From: Burkholderiales bacterium
GTDB lineage: Bacteria; Pseudomonadota; Gammaproteobacteria; Burkholderiales; Burkholderiaceae_D
Assembly: GCA_005800405.1 (NCBI GenBank)
Contig: SYFN01000138.1
Span: 1-5,560 of the forward strand
DNA length: 5,560 nucleotides
Direction: 5' to 3'
Positions 1 through 5,560 of this stretch are shown piece after piece; the first letter of the stretch is position 1; each line of letters starts with the position of its first letter. Under the pieces are notes generated by a model that made no database searches, had not been told where the DNA came from, and saw nothing but the letters and a program-made list of their open reading frames with translations. A program made the position numbers and the translations under genes.

Positions 1-454
1 CTTGAATCTACGCAGCCACAAGTCTGGTCTGGACACGATGACACCGGATCAGGTCGATGCGTTGGCAAAGACGCTGGACGTCAAGCGCGAAGAAGTCATC
101 GAAATGGAAACGCGCATGGGCGGACACGACATCGCGCTGGAATCACCCAAAGATGATGACGATGATCGTCTCTTGCCAATCGGCTATCTCTCAGCTGAGC
201 ATTCGGAGCCGACCAAGGTACTGGAAGCCAAACAGCGCGATCGCCTGCAATCCGAAGGACTGCAAACCGCACTCGCTAAGCTGGATGATCGTTCGCGTCG
301 CATCGTCGAATCACGCTGGCTAGCCAACGATAACGGCTCGGGCGCGACCCTGCATGAACTGGCTGCTGAGTTTGGCGTGTCGGCCGAGCGCATACGCCAG
401 ATTGAAGTCGCTGCAATGAAAAAGATGAAATCGGCACTGGCTGAGTACGCGTAA
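1..454 (+). CDS. rpoH: RNA polymerase sigma-32 factor RpoH, C-terminal half (5' end outside window)
   Basis: Heat-shock sigma factor that directs core RNA polymerase to heat-shock promoters. About 150 residues are visible, roughly half of the usual ~300. The frame is open to the left edge, so the TTG at position 2 is an internal Leu codon, not a start. The fragment opens with NLR, the tail of the RpoH-specific box (family form QRKLFFNLR), followed by region 3 (SHKSGLDTMTPDQVDALA) and the KREEVIEMETRM segment. An acidic linker (DDDDD near residue 51) leads to sigma region 4 at about residues 70-150. Region 4 includes LDDRSRRIVESRWL (4.1) and the helix-turn-helix LHELAAEFGVSAERIRQIE (4.2, about 117-135), which contacts the -35 element. 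The TAA stop is at 452-454, followed about 30 nt later by a hairpin terminator. It converges on the cytochrome oxidase assembly operon. Temperature control by the 5' mRNA cannot be judged because that part is missing. Confidence 0.95.
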   Translation, partial: LNLRSHKSGLDTMTPDQVDALAKTLDVKREEVIEMETRMGGHDIALESPKDDDDDRLLPIGYLSAEHSEPTKVLEAKQRDRLQSEGLQTALAKLDDRSRRIVESRWLANDNGSGATLHELAAEFGVSAERIRQIEVAAMKKMKSALAEYA

Positions 455-482
455 AGTTTTTCTGTACTTCTGTACTCTAGAC

Positions 483-513
483 AAAAAGTGCCTCGAAATT
501 GAGGCGCTTTTTT
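483..513. terminator. Rho-independent terminator after rpoH, probably bidirectional
   Basis: Bases 483-494 pair with 501-512 (GTGCCTC / GAGGCGC core with one G-U pair, extended by A-T pairs) around a six-base GAAATT loop. On the + strand the stem runs into six T's (508-513). On the minus strand the arm ends in TTTTTGT. It lies 29 nt after the rpoH stop, and 155 nt past the SCO1 stop for transcripts coming from the other side. It can therefore end both convergent transcripts. Confidence 0.88.
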
Positions 514-667
514 CGTGGACATTCAATACCGTCTGAGGAAACACTGATGAAATAAAACCAGCAACGTTAGTGGCAAGGTCAATGAGGCCAAGCCCTCGAT
601 TTTGCGGGTCCCTGCGTCGCATAGCCGCGCTGGCTCCGCCTACAAAGGCGATTGATTCAGCATCGAC
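514..667. other. Convergent intergenic stretch with small hairpins, no recognised gene
   Basis: This 154-bp gap lies between the rpoH terminator and the SCO1 stop. I see no convincing gene. Two short inverted repeats sit side by side: AGCC-GCGCT-GGCT at 623-635 and CGCC-TACAAA-GGCG at 637-650. Neither is followed by a T-run on either strand, so they are not obvious terminators. The GC-rich block at about 604-650 could be a copy of a short dispersed palindromic repeat or a scar of one. That is inference from its texture only. Confidence 0.35.
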
Positions 668-1276
668 CTAACTTTCGGACAGAAGTAGCTTCAGGTCATT
701 AAGCAGCGGCGCACCATTCTGCCCGTGACGCACAAACAGCCGCAGATGACCCTGCGTATCGAACACATAGCTGGCCGCTGTGTGATCGATGGTGTAGCTC
801 TTGCCATCGGGCCCCGGCACACGCTGCTGGAAAATTCTGAATTCGCGCCCGACTTTTTCTGTCGCCGCTCGATCGCCGTAAAGGCCCAGAAATCCAGGAT
901 GGAATGCGGGCACGTACCCTGCCATCACTTCAGGCGTATCGCGCTCGGGATCGAGGGTGATGAACAAGACTTGCAGTTTGTCGGCATCGGACCCCAAGGA
1001 TGTCATGATGCCGGCCATGTCGGACAAGGTGGTCGGGCAGATATCCGGGCAGTGTGTGTAACCGAAAAAAACAAACACGAGCTTGCCCCGAAAATCCGCA
1101 ATCGTGCGCGGCTTGCCGTTGTGGTCGGTAAGCGAAAAATCCTTGCCGTAGTCGAGGCCCGTGATATCGGTATTGGCAAACGCCGTTTTAGGCAGAGGCA
1201 AACTTTTTTGATCGCAGCCAGACAAGATCAAGACACAAGCCAACATCCAGGCCAGTGGACACAACAGCTTGCTCAT
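668..1276 (-). CDS. SCO1/SenC family copper chaperone (cytochrome oxidase CuA assembly lipoprotein)
   Basis: The 202-residue protein is a membrane-anchored thioredoxin-fold protein. SCO proteins bind copper and/or reduce the CuA cysteines of oxidase subunit II on the periplasmic face. Residues 1-20 are a hydrophobic signal ending in the lipobox LILSGC with Cys21, so it is probably a lipoprotein. The SCO metal site is complete: GYTHCPDICP carries C76 and C80 (CxxxC), and the distal ligand is H165 in TIDHTAASYVFD. The LDPERDTP segment at 108-115 is also typical, and the length is normal for the family. It is the last gene of the operon: its ATG lies 2 nt after the ctaB TGA with no clear Shine-Dalgarno, suggesting translational coupling. 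The stop is TAG at 668-670. Assignment to the family is firm. Whether its main role is copper delivery or thiol reduction is not visible from sequence. Confidence 0.93.
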   Translation of the reverse strand: MSKLLCPLAWMLACVLILSGCDQKSLPLPKTAFANTDITGLDYGKDFSLTDHNGKPRTIADFRGKLVFVFFGYTHCPDICPTTLSDMAGIMTSLGSDADKLQVLFITLDPERDTPEVMAGYVPAFHPGFLGLYGDRAATEKVGREFRIFQQRVPGPDGKSYTIDHTAASYVFDTQGHLRLFVRHGQNGAPLLNDLKLLLSES

Positions 1277-1278
1277 GA

Positions 1279-2163
1279 TCAGAAACGGAAATAGTGATCG
1301 ATCAAGAGCGCTGCAAAAAGCAAGGACAGATAAATGATCGAGTAGGTGAATGCCTTGCGTGCAATGAGATCATTGTAGTGACGGTAGATGCGCCAGGCGT
1401 ACCAGAGAAAAATCGCACCCAGTATCGCCGCGCTCACCAGATAAATCAGGCCGCTCATGCGTACCGCAAATGGCAGCATCGTGGTGGCGAACAGAATGAT
1501 GGTGTAGAGCCAGACATGAAAACGCGTGAACTCCATGCCATGCGTAATGGGCAGCATCGGCAAACCCGACTTTGCATAATCGTCGCGACGATAGAGCGCA
1601 AGCGCCCAGAAATGCGGTGGCGTCCAGACGAAGATGATCAACACCAGTATCCATGCCTGCATGGGCACATCATTGGCAATCGCTGCCCAGCCCAGTGCAG
1701 GCGGCATGGCGCCTGACAAACCACCAATGACAATATTCTGCGGCGTCGCCGGCTTGAGGATGATCGTGTAAATGACCGCATAGCCGACAAAGGTGGCGAA
1801 GGTCAGCCACATGGTCAGCGGATTGACGAGGTTGTACAGCACCCACATACCAGCGCCGCCAATCACGCCCGAGAATGCCAGGGTTTGCGGTACGGTGACT
1901 TCACCGCGCGCCATGGGTCGGCGAGCAGTGCGCGCCATGCGCGAATCGATCTCACGCTCTACGAGACAGTTCACGGCGAAGGCCGCACCCGCCACCAACC
2001 AGATACCTACCGTGGCGGATATCAGCAAACGCCAGTCGGGCAGTTCGGGGGTAGCGAGGAACATCCCGATCACCGCGCAAAAAACGGCCAATTGCGTAAC
2101 ACGGGGCTTGGTCAGCGCCCAGTACTGTGCAATTCGATTGGGTTGTACGGTGAGGGTGGTCAT
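1279..2163 (-). CDS. ctaB: Protoheme IX farnesyltransferase (heme O synthase)
   Basis: This 294-residue integral membrane enzyme of the UbiA prenyltransferase superfamily (CyoE/CtaB/COX10) transfers a farnesyl group from farnesyl diphosphate to heme b, giving heme O. The hydrophobic profile suggests about eight or nine membrane helices. The first substrate/Mg motif is [20 protein letters not shown]65, E69 and D73, with Glu where many members have Asp. I recall Glu here in related betaproteobacteria. [17 protein letters not shown] and the [12 protein letters not shown] segment follow, then the second acidic motif [15 protein letters not shown] (D194, D195). Length matches the family. The ATG is 10 nt after the ctaA stop, without a good Shine-Dalgarno. 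The TGA stop is 2 nt before the SCO1 start. Its product is the substrate of CtaA encoded just upstream, which together with SURF1 points to an aa3 oxidase rather than a bo3 quinol oxidase. The synonym cyoE is equally used. Confidence 0.96.
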   Translation of the reverse strand: MTTLTVQPNRIAQYWALTKPRVTQLAVFCAVIGMFLATPELPDWRLLISATVGIWLVAGAAFAVNCLVEREIDSRMARTARRPMARGEVTVPQTLAFSGVIGGAGMWVLYNLVNPLTMWLTFATFVGYAVIYTIILKPATPQNIVIGGLSGAMPPALGWAAIANDVPMQAWILVLIIFVWTPPHFWALALYRRDDYAKSGLPMLPITHGMEFTRFHVWLYTIILFATTMLPFAVRMSGLIYLVSAAILGAIFLWYAWRIYRHYNDLIARKAFTYSIIYLSLLFAALLIDHYFRF

Positions 2164-2173
2164 GACAGATCGA

Positions 2174-3277
2174 TCATGCGGGCGAGTGGCTGACCCGGAA
2201 TTCGGCGGCCTTTTCCACAGGCTGAGAAAGTCGGTAGTTTAGCATGGTGAGTAAGAGCACTAGGAGCGCTGCGCCAGCGTTATGCAACACGGCGATCGTC
2301 AGTGGCCAATTAAGCAATACCGTGGCCATACCCGAAAAAAACTGTAGCAGTATCAGCCACAACAAGGCTCGGCCCAGTCGCTCCGTGCCGGGAGTTTTCC
2401 AGGCACGGTGCGCAATCCATGCCACCAGACCAACGACGACGACAGAGAACAGTCGATGCACCCAGTGAATCGCAACCAGCGCATCAAAGGGAAGGTAGTC
2501 GCCAGCAGCGGTCATGCCCAGGGCTCTCCAGAGCGTGAAGCCATGCGTGAAATCCATGGCGGGCATCCAGTCACCCTGACACAAAGGAAAACCACCGCAC
2601 GCGAGCGCAGCGTAGTTGGTACTGACCCAACCGCCCAAGCCAATTTGCATGAACGCTGCGAATAACGCCAGCGCTGCAGGAACACGGAGTCCACTCGATA
2701 CATCAGCGACGGGTAAGTGCTCGCTTTGTCGCAATGCATGCCAGGTCAATAGCGCCAGCAGTGACATGCCCAGCAAAAGGTGAATGGTCACGATGATCGG
2801 CTGCAGCTTCAGCGTGACAGTCCATGCACCGAACGCGCCTTGGACGCACACAAAGAACAGTAGAAAAGCCGGTAGGCGCGGCGCGTATCGGGATTGTCGG
2901 TTCGAGCACCAGAGTCGCCTTCCGAATACAAGCGCGGCAATGATCAGCACACCGACGCCCATGGCCAGATAGCGATGAATCATTTCTATCCATGCTTTGA
3001 ACACCGTGACCGGACCCGTCGGCATCAGGGTCTCGGCGGCGCGAATATTGTGATGCGCGAGAAAGGGATTGGCTTCCCCATAGCAGCCTGGCCAGTCGGG
3101 ACAGCCGAGGCCAGAATCGGTGAGTCGTGTAAAAGCACCGAAAACAATCAGATCAAAGGTAAAAAATACGGTCGCCCAAGCCAGCTTTTTGTAGCGATCG
3201 GTACCGCGCGATAAATAAACAATCGTCGCGGGTATCAGCGCTACCAGCAGCGCTTTGAGTGCAAGCCCGATCAGCAT
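2174..3277 (-). CDS. ctaA: Heme A synthase (COX15/CtaA family)
   Basis: This 367-residue, roughly eight-helix membrane enzyme oxidises the C8 methyl of heme O to a formyl group, giving heme A. Family signatures are present in order. The first is [21 protein letters not shown] (about 47-67), with the paired cysteines C59 and C65 in the first extracytoplasmic loop. EMIHRYLA follows with H101 and E98, then TIHLLLG with H166. A second cysteine pair, C227 and C233, lies in [17 protein letters not shown] carries H271/H274 and [10 protein letters not shown] carries H332. The conserved histidines fit the heme ligands of the two four-helix halves. Length is near that of proteobacterial type-2 CtaA. 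The ATG is supported by an AGGA Shine-Dalgarno 7 nt upstream, which overlaps the end of the preceding gene, whose stop is only 4 nt away. The C-terminal tail after about residue 350 is short and hydrophilic. Confidence 0.95.
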   Translation of the reverse strand: MLIGLALKALLVALIPATIVYLSRGTDRYKKLAWATVFFTFDLIVFGAFTRLTDSGLGCPDWPGCYGEANPFLAHHNIRAAETLMPTGPVTVFKAWIEMIHRYLAMGVGVLIIAALVFGRRLWCSNRQSRYAPRLPAFLLFFVCVQGAFGAWTVTLKLQPIIVTIHLLLGMSLLALLTWHALRQSEHLPVADVSSGLRVPAALALFAAFMQIGLGGWVSTNYAALACGGFPLCQGDWMPAMDFTHGFTLWRALGMTAAGDYLPFDALVAIHWVHRLFSVVVVGLVAWIAHRAWKTPGTERLGRALLWLILLQFFSGMATVLLNWPLTIAVLHNAGAALLVLLLTMLNYRLSQPVEKAAEFRVSHSPA

Positions 3278-3281
3278 GGGA

Positions 3282-3896
3282 TCATCCTATGCGCGAAGCC
3301 TTGAGCAAACGCGTGATGTCTTTCTTGATTTTGTTGGCATCCGGATCTTTAGGGAAGCGCATCATCAGGTTGCCGAGCGGGTCGATCATATACAGATGAT
3401 CTGCCGCTTGCGTGCCTTCTTGTATCGGTAGCCATGCCGCGAGTTTTTTTGCATCGACACGCAACAAGTGCGTGCCGTCATATTGCTTCATTAAAGCCGT
3501 ATCCAGTGGCGCATCATCGGTGATCAACCACACACGCTCGATACGATCCATTTCCTTGCCTTGAGTCAGCCTCAGCTGCCGCATGTAGTAAAGCTTGTCG
3601 GTGCAGGGTTTGGCGCAGGCAGCCTGATCCACCTGAAGCAAAATCCATTTGCCAGCGAATTGCTGAAGTGCCGCCGCCTCTCCGTCAAGTTGTTTCAGGC
3701 CGAGCTCGAGTATCGGATAAGCACGTGGATCGATTAGATCGCCGTAATTCGTTCGACTCTGAGGCTTGATGACGTAATAAGTGAAATAGGAAAAGATCAG
3801 CGGTGCTGCGCACACGGCGAGCACGATGAAGAGCATGCGATTGCTGCGTTTGCTGGTACCGACAGTTGTTGAATCAGGCGTTTGGCTTGCTTGCAC
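3282..3896 (-). CDS. SCO-like membrane-anchored thioredoxin-fold protein, probable cytochrome oxidase assembly factor
   Basis: The 204-residue protein has a short hydrophilic N-terminus (1-20), one membrane helix at about 21-43 (MLFIVLAVCAAPLIFSYFTY) and a periplasmic domain. The domain resembles a divergent SCO/thioredoxin fold: GKWILLQVD leads to the CxxxC pair C94 and C98 in AACAKPC, then ERVWLITDD. Near the end, ADHLYMIDPLGNLMMRF (165-181) places H167 where SCO proteins have their distal copper ligand. Such proteins are conserved between SURF1 and CtaA in beta- and gammaproteobacteria (recalled) and usually carry vague names. The predicted start is GTG at 3894-3896, overlapping the SURF1 end by 23 nt, with a weak TGGA upstream. 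The alternative ATG at 3834-3836 would begin directly at the membrane helix and lose the cytoplasmic tail. A role in copper or thiol handling for the oxidase is inference from fold and context. Confidence 0.82.
   Translation of the reverse strand: MQASQTPDSTTVGTSKRSNRMLFIVLAVCAAPLIFSYFTYYVIKPQSRTNYGDLIDPRAYPILELGLKQLDGEAAALQQFAGKWILLQVDQAACAKPCTDKLYYMRQLRLTQGKEMDRIERVWLITDDAPLDTALMKQYDGTHLLRVDAKKLAAWLPIQEGTQAADHLYMIDPLGNLMMRFPKDPDANKIKKDITRLLKASRIG
3285..3288 (-). promoter_or_regulatory. Shine-Dalgarno of ctaA, adjoining the upstream stop codon
   Basis: The minus strand reads AGGA immediately before the TGA of the SCO-like gene, with 7 nt to the ctaA ATG. It is the clearest ribosome-binding site in the operon and fixes the ctaA start. 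Its position inside the last codons of the preceding gene suggests that termination and re-initiation are linked. Confidence 0.6.
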
Positions 3897-4596
3897 GACG
3901 AAATCCAGTCACGATAAAAAACAGAAAAGCAGCAGCCGACAGGGCATACCACTGAAATGCATAAGCACGGTGGGAATCGACACCGGCTGAGGGGAGTGGC
4001 CAGTCCCTGACAAGACCATCGCCGAGATCATTGGTTTGCTCGATTATAAAATTTTGTAGCGGTAGTCTGCTTGCGGTGGCCAGCGCTTCAATGCCCACGT
4101 TTTGCACGACCGCCCCCGGCGTCAGCGCCGGCGTTTCACCCAACTGCATCAGCTTGCCCACCGAGGTGCGCACCCGGCCGGTAACGTTGACCTCATCCTG
4201 CGGCACCGGAATACTGGGCAAGCGCTGGCGATCCTGAGGATCCCGTGGAAACCAGCCTCGCAGCACCAACACCACGCGCTCGCTACCTGTTACGCGCAAT
4301 GGCATCAAAAGGTAAAAGCCTGCCCTGCCATTCAAAGGACGGTTGTCCAGATAAACCGGCCATTCCCTGACGAAGCTGCCACTCACCGTGACCGGCCTGA
4401 ATTCTCCGGGGACTGCGTTCTCGGGCAATGCCCTCACTGGCAGCGGGTCAAGCTGGTTACGCGCGGCGATGGCATCGGCAATCGCGATTTTTTCTTCTGC
4501 TCGCCGGGTTTGCCAGTTGCCCAGTGCGATACCAATCCCCGCCACCACCAGAGTCGCGATCAGAGGGATCCAGCGCAAACGAAAGTGCAATCGCAT
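3874..4596 (-). CDS. SURF1 family cytochrome c oxidase assembly protein
   Basis: The 240-residue protein has two membrane helices, at about 8-27 and 213-231, with a periplasmic domain between them, the standard SURF1 topology. In bacteria it binds heme A and assists its insertion into oxidase subunit I. Visible family features are GNWQTRRAEEK (26-36) after the first helix, VYLDNRPLNGRAGFYLLMPL (81-100), VLRGWFPRD (111-119), and SHRAYAFQWYALS (208-220), whose H209 matches the conserved histidine thought to ligate heme. I chose the ATG at 4594-4596 because it directly precedes the first helix (MRLHFRLRW). The frame stays open for another 85 codons upstream, but that part is hydrophilic, antisense to the DUF2909 gene and unlike SURF1. 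No clear Shine-Dalgarno is seen. It is the first gene of the five-gene operon and overlaps the next gene by 23 nt. Confidence 0.93.
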   Translation of the reverse strand: MRLHFRLRWIPLIATLVVAGIGIALGNWQTRRAEEKIAIADAIAARNQLDPLPVRALPENAVPGEFRPVTVSGSFVREWPVYLDNRPLNGRAGFYLLMPLRVTGSERVVLVLRGWFPRDPQDRQRLPSIPVPQDEVNVTGRVRTSVGKLMQLGETPALTPGAVVQNVGIEALATASRLPLQNFIIEQTNDLGDGLVRDWPLPSAGVDSHRAYAFQWYALSAAAFLFFIVTGFRRASKPNA

Positions 4597-4602
4597 TACA
4601 AT
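4597..4602 (+). promoter_or_regulatory. Candidate -10 element for the DUF2909-type gene
   Basis: TACAAT differs from the sigma-70 consensus TATAAT at one base. Transcription would begin near 4609, giving a leader of about 60 nt. No good -35 is seen at the expected distance (about 4574-4579), which would fall inside the SURF1 reading frame. The same bases read TGTAAT on the other strand, but too close to the SURF1 ATG to serve that gene. This is a weak call based on one hexamer. Confidence 0.28.
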
Positions 4603-4668
4603 GACGTGCTTAATAAACGAAAGTCTTCGGTCTTGCCGGTGCGCTGGTGGTTCCCTGCGCCATTTATC

Positions 4669-4872
4669 ATGAAAATTCTGGTTGTCATTGCGTTCATTCT
4701 GATCATTGGTAGTCTCGCTTCGGCGCTGGTGTTCCTGATGCGCGATAAGGGTCGCAGCAACCGCACCGTACAAGCACTTGCGTTTCGGGTCGGGTTTTCC
4801 ATTCTGCTGTTTGTGCTGATTCTGGTCGCACACAGGTTGGGATGGATACAACCGACGGGTATTGCCTACTAA
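4669..4872 (+). CDS. Small two-helix membrane protein, DUF2909 ('twin transmembrane protein') type
   Basis: The 67-residue protein has two hydrophobic helices, about 3-24 (ILVVIAFILIIGSLASALVF) and 40-57 (VGFSILLFVLILVAH). They are joined by a basic loop, RDKGRSNRTVQALAFR, and followed by the tail GWIQPTGIAY. The positive loop predicts a hairpin with both ends on the periplasmic side. The pattern fits the small DUF2909 family, which I recall sitting between ctaE/coxC and SURF1 in many proteobacteria. Its biochemical role is not known to me. The start is the ATG at 4669, at the first residue of the first helix. The longer open frame to the left (from about 4102) is antisense to SURF1. No strong Shine-Dalgarno is visible; a GGTGG at about 4646-4650 is too distant to be convincing. 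It is transcribed away from SURF1 and ends 20 nt before its own hairpin terminator. A role in oxidase assembly or stability is inference from location. Confidence 0.82.
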   Translation: MKILVVIAFILIIGSLASALVFLMRDKGRSNRTVQALAFRVGFSILLFVLILVAHRLGWIQPTGIAY

Positions 4873-4892
4873 CCAGCGTCCTTGCTGCCCTG

Positions 4893-4921
4893 CGCGGTTC
4901 GTCGAGACAAACCGCGTTTTT
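4893..4921 (+). terminator. Rho-independent terminator of the DUF2909-type gene
   Basis: CGCGGTT at 4893-4899 pairs with AACCGCG at 4910-4916 around a ten-base loop and is followed directly by five T's (4917-4921). It begins 20 nt after the TAA of the + strand gene. The minus strand lacks a matching T-run, so this one acts in the + direction. Confidence 0.78.
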
Positions 4922-4934
4922 GATACGCCCCATG

Positions 4935-4964
4935 AACAAAAAGCCGCACCGAGGTGCGGCTTTC
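4935..4964. terminator. Rho-independent terminator of ctaE (minus strand), possibly bidirectional
   Basis: AAAGCCGCAC at 4940-4949 pairs perfectly with GTGCGGCTTT at 4954-4963 around a CGAG loop. On the minus strand the stem continues into TTTTTGTT, a good termination signal 17 nt past the ctaE stop at 4981-4983. On the + strand the T-run is shorter (TTTCTTC), so it may act as a back-up for the DUF2909-type gene. It separates ctaE transcription from the SURF1 operon. Confidence 0.85.
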
Positions 4965-4980
4965 TTCATGCTTACAGCAT

Positions 4981-5560
<580 letters not shown>

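Noticed and set aside
2..4. TTG at position 2 as the start of the sigma factor
   Set aside because: The fragment begins inside the RpoH box, so this is an internal Leu codon of a truncated gene.
544..550. CTGATGA, resembling the hammerhead ribozyme core or a C/D box
   Set aside because: No stem II followed by GAAA and no closing helices are found nearby, so it is a chance heptamer.
725..1294. 189-codon + strand open frame antisense to SCO1
   Set aside because: It lies almost wholly opposite a clear SCO1 gene, has no family-like motifs, and reads as low-likelihood protein rich in Arg, His and Gln.
1793..2242. 149-codon + strand open frame antisense to ctaB and the end of ctaA
   Set aside because: It is a shadow of two well-supported genes, with no domain features of its own.
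4102..4668. Long + strand extension upstream of the DUF2909-type gene
   Set aside because: It is antisense to SURF1 and rich in His, Gln and Arg. The ATG at 4669 begins exactly at a membrane helix and gives a normal small-family length.
4597..4851. 85-codon N-terminal extension of the SURF1 frame
   Set aside because: It is hydrophilic and unlike SURF1, and lies antisense to the DUF2909-type gene. The ATG at 4596 sits right before the first membrane helix.

Overview
The window looks like ordinary core chromosome of a betaproteobacterium, probably Burkholderiales and perhaps Oxalobacteraceae. This rests on how the proteins read (RpoH, CtaB and the SURF1-neighbour protein all have betaproteobacterial character) and on recalled gene order, not on any search. 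GC content is moderate to high, and no mobile element, CRISPR array, tRNA or rRNA was seen.

Layout: positions 1-454 hold the 3' half of rpoH (heat-shock sigma-32, + strand), closed by a strong hairpin terminator at 483-513. Positions 514-667 are noncoding, with two small hairpins. From 4596 down to 668 five genes run on the minus strand: SURF1, a SCO-like membrane-anchored thioredoxin-fold protein, ctaA (heme A synthase), ctaB/cyoE (heme O synthase) and a SCO1/SenC copper chaperone. They overlap or are separated by only 2-10 nt, so they are almost certainly one operon. At 4669-4872 a small two-helix membrane protein (DUF2909 type, 'twin transmembrane protein') lies on the + strand, divergent from SURF1. 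Two hairpin terminators (4893-4921 and 4935-4964) separate it from the 3' part of ctaE/coxC (cytochrome c oxidase subunit III, minus strand), which runs off the right edge.

How the genes work together: this is the assembly half of an aa3-type cytochrome c oxidase locus. CtaB farnesylates heme b to heme O, and CtaA oxidises heme O to heme A. SURF1 helps place heme A in subunit I. The SCO protein, and possibly the SCO-like protein, delivers copper to or reduces the CuA site of subunit II. CtaE is a structural subunit. The terminator after ctaE means the assembly operon probably has its own promoter near the 72-bp SURF1/DUF2909 divergent gap.

I found no convincing undescribed system. The least understood parts are the SCO-like protein, which keeps a CxxxC plus distal His arrangement, and the small DUF2909-type protein in opposite orientation inside the locus.
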